Source: JAAYGT01 sp050252075
Lineage (GTDB): Bacteria; Pseudomonadota; Gammaproteobacteria; Burkholderiales; Burkholderiaceae_B
DNA length: 28,798 nucleotides
Reading direction: 5' to 3'
NCBI GenBank assembly: GCA_050252075.1
Contig: JBFWLP010000037.1
Location: forward strand, 1-28,798
A program made the translations under genes and the position numbers. The notes under the pieces are model-generated. The model was given only the letters and a program-made list of their open reading frames with translations, did no database searches and was not told where the DNA came from. This document shows positions 1-7,339 of this stretch, piece after piece (position 1 is the stretch's first letter; every line of letters starts with the position of its first letter).

Positions 1-6
1 GCTGGC

Positions 7-645
7 CTAGGCGTCGGGCATGCCGACCGGGGCCCGCAGTTTCTGGCGCAATTCTTTCAGGCGGCGCTTGGCCTGCGCATAGGCTTCGGCCTGAGCGGGA
101 TCGGCATATACCACCAGGTAGGTTCTGCCCGCCAGATTATCGACAATCACCAGTTCGTCGATCTGCAGCAGCATGATGTCGGGAGTGCCTTCGTCCTGGC
201 CGGCGGGAAACGGCTTTACGGCAGGGCCCAGTCGCGGTTCGATGTGTCGAACGGTGTCGTACCCGAAATAGCCGGCAAAACCGCCGGCAAACCGGGGCAT
301 GCCGGGGCGCAGTGCCACCTTGAAGCGCTGCTGGAACTGCTCGATGAATTGCAGCGGATCGCCTTCGTGGTGCTCGACCACCTTGCCTTTGTGCAGCACT
401 TCGGTCGTGTTGCCGTGGGAGCGGATCACGGTTTTCGCAGGCAGGCCGATGAAGCTGTAGCGACCAAAACGCTCGCCGCCCACCACCGACTCCAGCAGGC
501 AGGTGTTGCGTCCGCCCTCGGGGCTGTTGTGTGCCAGTTTCAGATAAATGCCAAGGGGGGTGTCCAGATCGGCGTAGGTTTCCGCAATGAGCGGTATGCG
601 GTTGTACCCGTCGGCGGCAAGTGCATTAAATTCAATCTCTGTCAT
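7..645 (-). CDS. trpE: Anthranilate synthase component I, N-terminal half (reading frame ends at an in-frame TAG)
   Basis: TrpE converts chorismate to anthranilate with TrpG, the first step of tryptophan synthesis. The visible 212 residues match the TrpE N-terminal domain. They start MTEIEFNALAADGYNRIPL and contain the LLESVVGGERFGRYSFIG segment, which in this family carries the Trp feedback-inhibition site. A GGFAGYFGYD segment follows. The start at 645 is chosen because the family begins with MTEIEF; an upstream in-frame ATG at 702 lies inside the attenuator hairpin loop. The frame closes with TAG at 7-9, just after the inter-domain linker. A normal TrpE runs to about 500 residues, and its C-terminal chorismate-binding domain is absent here. 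Only six bases lie beyond the stop, so nonsense mutation, frameshift, sequence error and true truncation cannot be separated. The family call is secure; whether the gene is functional is not. Confidence 0.85.
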   Translation of the reverse strand: MTEIEFNALAADGYNRIPLIAETYADLDTPLGIYLKLAHNSPEGGRNTCLLESVVGGERFGRYSFIGLPAKTVIRSHGNTTEVLHKGKVVEHHEGDPLQFIEQFQQRFKVALRPGMPRFAGGFAGYFGYDTVRHIEPRLGPAVKPFPAGQDEGTPDIMLLQIDELVIVDNLAGRTYLVVYADPAQAEAYAQAKRRLKELRQKLRAPVGMPDA

Positions 646-686
646 GGGGGTCTCTGTAAGTTGGATACAGGCCGGGACAGAGGAAC

Positions 687-717
687 AAAAAAGCCCGGCC
701 ATTTCGGGTTCCGGGCT
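687..717 (-). terminator. trp attenuator terminator hairpin
   Basis: On the minus strand AGCCCGG (717-711) pairs with CCGGGCT (698-692), with a 12-base loop and a run of six T (692-687). It lies between the Trp-rich leader peptide and trpE, as expected for the 3:4 stem of a trp attenuator. The ascending arm can instead pair with GTTCCGGG at 796-789. Confidence 0.85.
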
Positions 718-785
718 ATATGCTGAAGGTAATTTCTGGGGCGCCGTAAAAACACAGTGCTTTCAGGCGCCGGGAGGTATTACCG

Positions 786-857
786 CTACCCGGAACACAA
801 ACGCCACCAGCGCCAATAAGCGCCGGAAAGAGTGCGGATGGTACGGATAGACAACAT
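786..857 (-). CDS. trpL: trp operon leader peptide
   Basis: A 23-codon ORF opens with ATG at 857 and closes with TAG at 786-788, upstream of trpE on the same strand. Residues 14-19 read YWRWWR, giving Trp codons at 813-815, 807-809 and 804-806. Three Trp in 23 residues is the signature of a ribosome-stalling leader peptide. The last sense codons and the stop (789-796) overlap a segment complementary to the ascending arm of the downstream terminator. The Shine-Dalgarno sequence is weak (CAGAAC). The start lies 15 bases after the gph stop, so the leader could be read from a gph transcript or from a promoter inside the end of gph. Confidence 0.85.
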   Translation of the reverse strand: MLSIRTIRTLSGAYWRWWRLCSG

Positions 858-872
858 GATGTTCTGTTTGGT

Positions 873-1556
873 TCAGGCAGTTTGGTTACGGGCCAACACC
901 CAGTTGGCGGCGTCGAAAACGGAATCAACTATAGCATCAACGTCAAGCTCGTGCACGCTTCGCCCTTCGTTGTAACCATAGGGAACCGCCAGCACGGCTA
1001 CGCCGGCGGCGCGCGCGGCCAGCGCGTCGTTCACCGAGTCGCCAATGGCAACTGCTTGATTTACCGATGTTTTCAGTAGCGTACACGCATGCAGGAAGGG
1101 CATGGGGTGGGGCTTTTTCTCGTCACAGGTATCGCCGCAAACAACGGCATCGAAAAGCGCGGAAATGCCGGTTTTTTGCAACAGGGGCAGGGTGAATTCA
1201 GTGGGCTTGTTGGTCACGATGGCCAGTTGTACACCCTGTTTCGCGAAGCGCTGCAGGCCTTCCAGCGCACCGTCATACAGGCGGGCGTACCGGCCGTTGA
1301 GAGTGCGGTAATGTTCGTGGAAGTTGTCGAGTGCCTGCCGGGTTTGCGTGGCGGAAAAACAGCGGCCGGTAGCCGCCAGCGTGCGCTCCACCAGATTGGC
1401 CGTACCTTTTCCGACGAATGTTGCAAGCGTGGTTTGCGGCAAGGTGGCCAGGCCAAGGTCGGTGAGCATGGCGTTGGCGGCGGCGGCCAGATCGGGAATG
1501 GTGTCGAGCAATGTTCCGTCAAGGTCGAGCAGGGCGGCAGTGTAGGGCATGGGCAT
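873..1556 (-). CDS. gph: Phosphoglycolate phosphatase, HAD superfamily
   Basis: Gph dephosphorylates 2-phosphoglycolate, a damage by-product, in the cytoplasm. The 227-residue protein has HAD motif I as DLDGTLLDT (nucleophile D11 and acid D13). Motif II is VTNKP, and motif III is GDSVNDALAARAAG with a preceding CDEKKPHP segment carrying the conserved Lys. Size and motifs fit Gph-type HAD subfamily IA phosphatases. Two adjacent ATG codons (1556 and 1550) are equally plausible; the longer reading frame to 1634 adds a low-complexity stretch unlike the family. The gene lies directly upstream of the trp leader, and the rpe-gph-trpE order is familiar from Bordetella relatives. Here rpe is separated from gph by an oppositely oriented gene. 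Confidence 0.85.
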   Translation of the reverse strand: MPMPYTAALLDLDGTLLDTIPDLAAAANAMLTDLGLATLPQTTLATFVGKGTANLVERTLAATGRCFSATQTRQALDNFHEHYRTLNGRYARLYDGALEGLQRFAKQGVQLAIVTNKPTEFTLPLLQKTGISALFDAVVCGDTCDEKKPHPMPFLHACTLLKTSVNQAVAIGDSVNDALAARAAGVAVLAVPYGYNEGRSVHELDVDAIVDSVFDAANWVLARNQTA

Positions 1557-1705
1557 ACGCAAAAAACCAGACAGCCAGATTGTAGGCGCAGATTGCGGGT
1601 TCGGGGCGGGCGGCGCCCGCAATATCCGTGTCACGACTCCGTGCTACTGTTGCGCCACCTTCCGGCCTGACGCTTATCTGCCAACTTTCGAGAACGAGCC
1701 GTGCC

Positions 1706-3553
1706 ATGACCACTTCCCCCGCGCTGACGCTGTTGACTACCGCGGTGTCTACTTCCAACGAGCCCGGTGGCGACGACGCGCCCGGCCTGCTGACCTTGTT
1801 TCGCCGGGTCATGCAGGCCCAGGCGCTGACGCCGCATTTTCAGCCTATCGTGAACCTTCGCACGGGAACGTTGCTGGGTTTTGAGGGCTTGATCCGGGGG
1901 CCGCTGGGCACACCCCTGCATTCTCCCGCGAAGTTGTTCAGTGTGGCGCGGATGGCGGGGGAAATGGCCCAGCTTGAGCAGCTTTGCCGTCAGATTCATG
2001 TGCGCACCTTTGTGGAGCAGGGCTTGCCCGGCAAGCTGTTTCTGAACATCAGTCCCGAGTCGCTGGTGGCTCCGCCGCCGGATGATCAGCCCGACGCTGC
2101 GGCGTGGCTGGACACGGCGCAGGGCTTGACAGGCAATCAGCTGGTGCTGGAGCTGACCGAGTCATTTTCATCGGCCGGTTACGACGCGCTGCGCGAGGCC
2201 GTGGGGCATTATCGCCGCGCGGGCAGCGGGGTGGCCCTGGACGACCTGGGCGAGGGCTTTTCCAGCCTGCGCCTGTGGGCGGAACTGCGGCCGGACTTCG
2301 TGAAGATCGACAAGTATTTCATTAACGGGATCGATACCGATTCGGTGAAGCGCCAGTTTGTCCGGTCCATTCTTGAAATGGCCAGGCAGTCGGGCACCGT
2401 CGTGATTGCCGAAGGCATTGAAACCGAGGATCAGTACCCGTCGGCCGTGCAGCTGGGCATTGCCTACGGGCAAGGATACTGGCTGGGCCGCCCCGTGGCG
2501 CACCCCCAGGTTCCGCTCGATGATGCCGTGGTACGCGTGATCGCCCGGGAGAACGCCCTGATCAAAGCGGGACGAGAGCGGATTCCGCTGTCGGCGGCAT
2601 CGGTGCGCAAGATTCTGCGCGAGGTGCCCACGGTTCCCCACACGTTGCCCACCAACGCTGTGTATGAGCTGTTCGATGCGCATCCCCAGGTGCATGTGGT
2701 GGCTGTATTGAAGGGCACAAGACCGATCGGCCTGATCCACCGCTTGCGTATGCTCGACAAACTGGCCAGGCCCTACCATCGCGAGCTTTACGGCAACAAG
2801 TCGTGCGAGCAGTTTATTGACAACCAGCCCCTGGTGGTGGAGCACACCACCCCGCTGGGCAGTTTGGGCCATTTGATCGCCGAAGACAATCCGTATCAGT
2901 TGTCGGATGGCTTCATCATTACCCAGGACGGCGAATTCATAGGTGTTGGAACCGGGCTGGATCTGATTCGTGCCATTACGCAGTTGCAGCTGAATGCGGC
3001 GCGTTATGCCAACCCCTTAACCGGCCTGCCCGGCAGCGTGCCCATCAACGAGCACATGGATGCCTTGCTTGCCGCCAATGAAAGTTTCGTGGTGTGCTAC
3101 GCCGACCTTGACCAGTTCAAACCGTTCAACGACTTGTACAGTTACCGCAAGGGCGACGAGATCATCCAGTTGACCGCCGGCCTGCTGACCCGCTATACCG
3201 ATGCAGCGCGCGATTTTGTGGGCCACATCGGCGGGGACGATTTCATTATTGTGTTCAGAAGCCCCGACTGGCAGCGGCGCTGCCGGCAAATTCTGGATGG
3301 CTTCCTGCCGTCAACACGCCATTTGTATCGTCAGGAACACCTGGCTGCGCAGGGTTATCTGGCGGAAAACCGGGCCGGCCAGCGTGTGTTCCATGGCCTG
3401 GTCAGTGTGTCGATCGGTGCAGTGCGCGTGCCTCCGTCGCCCGCGCTTTCCACGCACCAGTTGGCCGAGTTTGCGGCCCGCGCAAAAACACAGGCCAAAA
3501 AACAGGCCGGGAACGCCCTGTTCATTGAGCGGCGGGCGCTGGTGCCGGCGTAA
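1706..3553 (+). CDS. EAL-CBS-GGDEF cyclic-di-GMP signalling protein
   Basis: A 615-residue cytoplasmic protein with no transmembrane segments. The N-terminal EAL domain (about 30-275) has FEGLIRG (E60), FLNISPESL, ELTES, DDLGEGFSSLRLW, VKIDK, IAEGIE and GQGYWLGRP. The usual metal-binding and catalytic residues of c-di-GMP phosphodiesterases therefore appear present. The middle (about 290-430) looks like paired CBS ligand-sensing motifs. The C-terminal GGDEF domain (about 440-605) has LTGLPG but reads GGDDF at 509-513, with Asp for the Glu of GGDEF, and no RxxD inhibitory site ahead of it. It may be a phosphodiesterase with a weak or regulatory GGDEF domain. ATG 1706 is preferred; an upstream start at 1628 would overlap the gph promoter side and add an unrelated leader. 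The gene sits opposite in strand between gph and rpe. Confidence 0.85.
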   Translation: MTTSPALTLLTTAVSTSNEPGGDDAPGLLTLFRRVMQAQALTPHFQPIVNLRTGTLLGFEGLIRGPLGTPLHSPAKLFSVARMAGEMAQLEQLCRQIHVRTFVEQGLPGKLFLNISPESLVAPPPDDQPDAAAWLDTAQGLTGNQLVLELTESFSSAGYDALREAVGHYRRAGSGVALDDLGEGFSSLRLWAELRPDFVKIDKYFINGIDTDSVKRQFVRSILEMARQSGTVVIAEGIETEDQYPSAVQLGIAYGQGYWLGRPVAHPQVPLDDAVVRVIARENALIKAGRERIPLSAASVRKILREVPTVPHTLPTNAVYELFDAHPQVHVVAVLKGTRPIGLIHRLRMLDKLARPYHRELYGNKSCEQFIDNQPLVVEHTTPLGSLGHLIAEDNPYQLSDGFIITQDGEFIGVGTGLDLIRAITQLQLNAARYANPLTGLPGSVPINEHMDALLAANESFVVCYADLDQFKPFNDLYSYRKGDEIIQLTAGLLTRYTDAARDFVGHIGGDDFIIVFRSPDWQRRCRQILDGFLPSTRHLYRQEHLAAQGYLAENRAGQRVFHGLVSVSIGAVRVPPSPALSTHQLAEFAARAKTQAKKQAGNALFIERRALVPA

Positions 3554-3563
3554 GCCGGCATTT
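3543..3563 (+). terminator. Possible hairpin terminator overlapping a stop codon
   Basis: TGCCGGC (3543-3549) and GCCGGCA (3554-3560) form a 7-bp GC-rich stem with a GTAA loop that contains the stop codon of the EAL-GGDEF gene, followed by TTTGT. It lies between two convergent genes. The T tract is short, so termination efficiency is uncertain. Confidence 0.4.
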
Positions 3564-3575
3564 GTCCGGGGGGCG

Positions 3576-4277
3576 TCAGACGCCTCGTCCGTGGGCCTTG
3601 GCAATTTGCCGGCGCATGGTGTCGATGACCTCTTTGTAATCGGGCTGGCCGAAAATGGCCGAGCCGGCCACGAAGGTATCGGCACCGGCGGCGCGAATGG
3701 CGGCAATGTTGTCGGGCTTGACGCCGCCGTCGATTTCAAGCGCAATGGACTGACCGCCGGCATTCACCCAACTGTCGATCTTGCGCCGGGCTTGTGCCAG
3801 CTTGGCCAGTGTGCCCGGAATGAACCGCTGGCCGCCGAAGCCGGGGTTGACCGACATGATCAGCACCAGATCCAGCTTCTCCATGACATAGTCCATCCAG
3901 TTCAGCGGCGTGGCCGGGTTGAATACCAGACCGGCCATGCAGCCGTGATCCTTGATCAGCGACAGCGTGCGATCGGGGTGCCGGGACGCTTCGGGGTGGA
4001 ACGAGATGATATTTGCGCCGGCCTTGGCAAACAGGGGAATCAGGTCGTCCACCGGCTCGACCATCAGGTGAACGTCGATCGGGGCGTCAGTGTGGGGGCG
4101 AATGGCTTCACACACCATGGGGCCGATCGTCAGGTTCGGTACATAATGGTTGTCCATGACATCGAAGTGTATCCAGTCGGCACCAGCGGCAACGACATTG
4201 CGGACTTCTTCGCCCAGGCGGGCAAAATCGGCGGCAAGCAGACTGGGTGCGATACGCACCGGCGGTGTGGTCGGCAT
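3576..4277 (-). CDS. rpe: Ribulose-phosphate 3-epimerase
   Basis: Rpe interconverts ribulose-5-phosphate and xylulose-5-phosphate in the pentose phosphate and Calvin pathways. The 233-residue (beta/alpha)8 protein shows APSLLAADFARLGEE, HFDVMDNHYVPNLTIGP, HLMV, NPGFGGQ and EIDGGV. The metal-binding and catalytic set H37, D39, H70 and D183 is intact. ATG 4277 is chosen because it places the family's IAPSLLAADF near the N-terminus and has an upstream AAGGA about 10 bases away; in-frame ATGs at 4289 and 4328 are less suitable. It is divergent from apaG and probably shares the 4278-4402 intergenic region as promoter, although I could not pick a convincing -35/-10 pair. Confidence 0.95.
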   Translation of the reverse strand: MPTTPPVRIAPSLLAADFARLGEEVRNVVAAGADWIHFDVMDNHYVPNLTIGPMVCEAIRPHTDAPIDVHLMVEPVDDLIPLFAKAGANIISFHPEASRHPDRTLSLIKDHGCMAGLVFNPATPLNWMDYVMEKLDLVLIMSVNPGFGGQRFIPGTLAKLAQARRKIDSWVNAGGQSIALEIDGGVKPDNIAAIRAAGADTFVAGSAIFGQPDYKEVIDTMRRQIAKAHGRGV

Positions 4278-4402
4278 AGTAAAGGGCATCCTTCGGGGCG
4301 AAGTGGGGTGCGCGGTTGGCACGGTCAACGAATTATGTGTAATTATTGCAGGGAAGGGCGATCTTTGCCCAAGTCCAGGCTTTGTAAAGGTGGGGGTATT
4401 TC

Positions 4403-4777
4403 ATGAAACCGTATGACATAGTGGTCAGCGTTACGCCGCGTTATCTTCCCGATCAATCCGCCCCCGACGAGCAACATTACGTCTTTGCCTATACGGTGCG
4501 TATTTCCAACCGTGGGCAACAGGCGGCCCAGGTGATCAGCCGCCACTGGATAATTACCGACGGCCGCCAGAAAACGCAGGAAGTCCGTGGGCTGGGTGTC
4601 GTGGGGCAGCAGCCGTTGCTGGGGCCCGGCGAGTCGTTTGAATACACCAGCGGCTGTCCTTTGCCCACGCCGGTGGGAACCATGCGTGGCTTTTACCACT
4701 GTGTCGGCGAAAACGGTGTTCCGTTCGACGTTACCATTCCGGAGTTCACGCTGGCCATGCCGCGTACGCTCCATTAA
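4403..4777 (+). CDS. apaG: ApaG family protein (DUF525)
   Basis: A 124-residue protein matching ApaG, a small fibronectin-III-like beta-sandwich domain. The family is linked genetically to Co2+/Mg2+ homeostasis and diadenosine tetraphosphate metabolism, but its biochemical role is not settled. Visible family features are YVFAYTVRISNRG, HWIITDGRQKTQEVRG, GVVGQQPLLGPGESFEYTSG and GTMRGFY. The length is normal. An AAAGGTGGGGG ribosome-binding site lies just upstream of ATG 4403. It is divergent from rpe and ends about 70 bases before mltA. Confidence 0.95.
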   Translation: MKPYDIVVSVTPRYLPDQSAPDEQHYVFAYTVRISNRGQQAAQVISRHWIITDGRQKTQEVRGLGVVGQQPLLGPGESFEYTSGCPLPTPVGTMRGFYHCVGENGVPFDVTIPEFTLAMPRTLH

Positions 4778-4848
4778 CGCGGCGCGGTATACACTGCACG
4801 CTACAGCCTTTTTATGCGTCGATCCATCGCACTTACTATCGCCTTTTC

Positions 4849-6129
4849 ATGAAGAAACTTCTTGCGCTGTCTGTATTTGCCGCTGTGCTGGCCGGCTGCT
4901 CGTCGGTGCCTCTGGAAGAGCCGGCCGTCAGCCCGCCCGAAGCGGCTCCCGATATTGCCCGGCAGCCGCTGGTCGTTCCCGGGCTTGCCGAGTTTGTGGA
5001 AACGCCTGTGCGGCCCCTGGCGGGCAAGTTCGTGCCGGTCACCTGGGCGGCCTTGCCCGGCTGGAACGACGACGACCTGAACCGGGTATGGAAGGGGCTG
5101 GTGAATAATTGCAAAGGCCTGATGCGCCCTGTGGGTGGCTCGCTGGCGTTGCCCGCCCGCTCGTCGCCGCGGGTGTGGCAGCCGGTATGCGCGGCGGTGC
5201 AGCAGCAGGGCGAGCAGGCCGGGTTAACCGGCACGCCATTGCGCACGTTTCTTGAAAACCAGCTGCAGCCCTGGCGTTTGCTCGACGAGCACGGCAAGCC
5301 GGCACGCAACACCGTCACCGGCTATTACGAGCCGCTGGTGCAGGCCTCGCGCCAGCGCCAGGGCCCTTACCAGTGGCCTTTGTATGCGCCGCCCGCCGAT
5401 CTTCTGACCATTGATCTTGGCAGTGTGTATCCTGAACTTGCCGGAAAGCGTATTCGTGGCAAACTCGATGGCAAACGGGTGGTGCCCTACGATACGCGGG
5501 CACAAATTGCCGCATCGCCCCACCGGCAGCCGCCCGTCATCGTCTGGGTGAACGACCCTGTCGAGGCATTCTTCCTGCAAATACAGGGGTCGGGGCGCGC
5601 CCGGCTTACCGACGGCACCACAATACGTCTGGCTTATGCCGATCACAATGGTCGCCCGTACGCTTCGATCGGGCGGTGGCTGGCGGATCAGGGGCAATTG
5701 CCTCTGGCGCAAACCTCCATGCAGAACATCAAGCAATGGGCACAACAGAACCCGTCGCGCGTGCAGGAAATGCTGAATGTGAACCCGGCCATGGTGTTTT
5801 TCAGGGAAGAAAACGTGGTCGATCCCGAGCTGGGGCCTAAAGGGGCTTACGGCATTCCCTTGATCGGCGAGCGCGCCGTGGCCATTGATACCCGCTACGT
5901 GCCGCTGGGCGCCCCGCTGTATGTGGCCACCCAGTACCCGGCGACCGCCCAGCCGTTACGACGCCTGGTGTTTGCCCAGGACACCGGCGCGGCAATCAAG
6001 GGGCCTGCACGTGTCGATTTTTACTGGGGCTTTGGCGACGACGCCGGTGCCTTGGCCGGGCGGATGAAACAGCCGGGCGAGGTATGGGTGTTGTGGCCCC
6101 GCAAGGCAGGAGCGCCGTCTGCCCGATGA
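4849..6129 (+). CDS. mltA: Membrane-bound lytic murein transglycosylase A
   Basis: MltA cleaves the MurNAc-GlcNAc bond of peptidoglycan, leaving 1,6-anhydro ends, and is anchored to the outer membrane. The 426-residue protein has a lipoprotein signal peptide with lipobox LAGC (C17). The MltA domain includes TGYYEPLVQASR and VNDPVEAFFLQIQGSGR, and a C-terminal 3D domain contains QDTGAAIKGPARVDFYWG. The Asp residues there correspond to the catalytic region of the family. It is somewhat longer than the roughly 365-residue E. coli protein. No Shine-Dalgarno sequence is obvious before ATG 4849; TACTAT at 4834-4839 could be a -10 box giving a near-leaderless message. The stop overlaps the next start by ATGA. 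Confidence 0.92.
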   Translation: MKKLLALSVFAAVLAGCSSVPLEEPAVSPPEAAPDIARQPLVVPGLAEFVETPVRPLAGKFVPVTWAALPGWNDDDLNRVWKGLVNNCKGLMRPVGGSLALPARSSPRVWQPVCAAVQQQGEQAGLTGTPLRTFLENQLQPWRLLDEHGKPARNTVTGYYEPLVQASRQRQGPYQWPLYAPPADLLTIDLGSVYPELAGKRIRGKLDGKRVVPYDTRAQIAASPHRQPPVIVWVNDPVEAFFLQIQGSGRARLTDGTTIRLAYADHNGRPYASIGRWLADQGQLPLAQTSMQNIKQWAQQNPSRVQEMLNVNPAMVFFREENVVDPELGPKGAYGIPLIGERAVAIDTRYVPLGAPLYVATQYPATAQPLRRLVFAQDTGAAIKGPARVDFYWGFGDDAGALAGRMKQPGEVWVLWPRKAGAPSAR

Positions 6130-7304
6130 GTAAAGAATCAGTGGTTGTTTGCGGTACGGGCATTGCGGGGCTGGCATGTGCCGCGGGGTTGGCCCGGGCG
6201 GGTTTTCCGGTGACGCTGCTGGGGCCGCGACGTGCGGTGCCGGCCGCGCAGCCCGACCATTTCTGCCCGCGTGTGTACGCCATCTCGCCGGCATCGCGCG
6301 ATTTTCTTCAGGGGCTGGGGGTTTGGGACAGCTTGCCGGATCACCGTGTCACGCCGGTGCACATCATGGACATTCGCGGCGACGCCAGCGGCCATGTCGT
6401 GTTGGATGCATGGCAGGCCTCGGAAACCACACTGGCCTGGATTATCGAGTCTACTGAACTGGAGCGTGTGCTGCAGCAGGCAGTCAGCCTGCTGGGTGTT
6501 CATTGGGTAGCCGAGTCGTTCGCCTCGCGCGATGCCACGGGGGTGGTGACCGACAAAGGGCGAACCCTTCCGGCAACGCTGCTTGTCGGCGCCGACGGCG
6601 CCGCGTCGCCGGTACGGCAGGCGGCGGGTATCGCGCATACAGTGAAGGCCTATGGCCATACGGGTGTGGTGGCCCACTTCACGGCTGACCGCCCCCACCT
6701 GGGGGTGGCTTACCAGTGGTTCACGGGCGATTCCGTGCTGGCCTTGCTTCCCCTGCCCGATACCGTCGACGGGCCGCAGGTGTCGATGGTGTGGTCCATG
6801 CCCGAGGATCAGGCGGCGGCGCTGCTGAATTCTTCGTCACACGAGCAGGCGGCCCGGCTTGCCTCGCAGTTGGGTGCGTTGTCGCAAAGTGTGCTTGGGC
6901 GGCTGCAGTTACGCAGTTCTGTGCACGGTTTTCCGTTAACCCTGGAGCGTAGTGCAATGATCGCGCCCGCCGTAGCGCTGGTCGGCGATGCCGCGCACCG
7001 CGTGCATCCGCTGGCGGGTCAGGGCCTGAATCTGGGCCTGGGCGACGTCAACGACCTGATTCGTTGTCTGCGCGACAAGGAAAGTTTCCGCAGCATCGCT
7101 GATGAACGGGTGTTGGCCCGCTACCGGCGGTCCCGTGCCGAGCCGGTTGGTGCCATGGGCATGGCCACCGACGGCCTGCATCGTTTGTTCGGCACCGATG
7201 TTGCCCCGGTTGTCATGGCGCGCAATGCGGGCATGCAGCTGGTGAATCGGCTGCCCTCCATAAAACGCTGGCTCATCGCCTCGGCGTCGGGCAACAAGCA
7301 TTGA
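6126..7304 (+). CDS. UbiH/UbiF/VisC/Coq6-family FAD-dependent hydroxylase
   Basis: A 392-residue flavoprotein monooxygenase of the family that hydroxylates the ubiquinone ring. The N-terminal FAD dinucleotide motif reads VVVCGTGIAGLACAAG. GADGAASPVRQ (the DG motif) lies mid-protein, and ALVGDAAHRVHPLAGQGLN with GLGDVNDL is the characteristic Ubi-hydroxylase GD signature. ATG 6126 is chosen because it gives the FAD motif at the very N-terminus and overlaps the mltA stop as ATGA, implying translational coupling. Which ring position it acts on cannot be told from sequence; UbiH, UbiF, UbiI and related members share these motifs. dsbC follows after 35 bases, so mltA, this gene and dsbC may be one transcript. 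Confidence 0.88.
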   Translation: MSKESVVVCGTGIAGLACAAGLARAGFPVTLLGPRRAVPAAQPDHFCPRVYAISPASRDFLQGLGVWDSLPDHRVTPVHIMDIRGDASGHVVLDAWQASETTLAWIIESTELERVLQQAVSLLGVHWVAESFASRDATGVVTDKGRTLPATLLVGADGAASPVRQAAGIAHTVKAYGHTGVVAHFTADRPHLGVAYQWFTGDSVLALLPLPDTVDGPQVSMVWSMPEDQAAALLNSSSHEQAARLASQLGALSQSVLGRLQLRSSVHGFPLTLERSAMIAPAVALVGDAAHRVHPLAGQGLNLGLGDVNDLIRCLRDKESFRSIADERVLARYRRSRAEPVGAMGMATDGLHRLFGTDVAPVVMARNAGMQLVNRLPSIKRWLIASASGNKH

Positions 7305-7339
7305 GAAGTTCAATCCGAATATTCACAGGAGTTTTAGTT

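Larger units (their letters stand above)
687..857 (-). promoter_or_regulatory. trp transcription attenuator (leader, antiterminator, terminator)
   Basis: Three elements are visible on the minus strand. (1) The leader peptide has a Trp codon cluster at 804-815. (2) GTTCCGGG (796-789), overlapping the leader stop codon, is an exact 8-base complement of CCCGGAAC (715-708) in the terminator's ascending arm. (3) The terminator itself is at 717-687. An extra GGCGCC/GGCGCC stem (771-766 with 745-740) lies between the antiterminator arms. Inferred logic: a ribosome reaching the stop codon masks GTTCCGGG, so the terminator forms. A ribosome stalled on the Trp codons leaves it free to pair, so the terminator is prevented and trpE is transcribed. 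Confidence 0.8.

Noticed and set aside
646..702. N-terminal extension of TrpE from an upstream ATG
   Set aside because: The extra codons are the descending arm and T tract of the attenuator terminator, and the family starts at the ATG at 645.
4278..4402. A sigma-70 promoter between rpe and apaG
   Set aside because: TTGGCA at 4316-4321 has no acceptable -10 box at 16-18 bases, so no promoter was listed although one must exist here.
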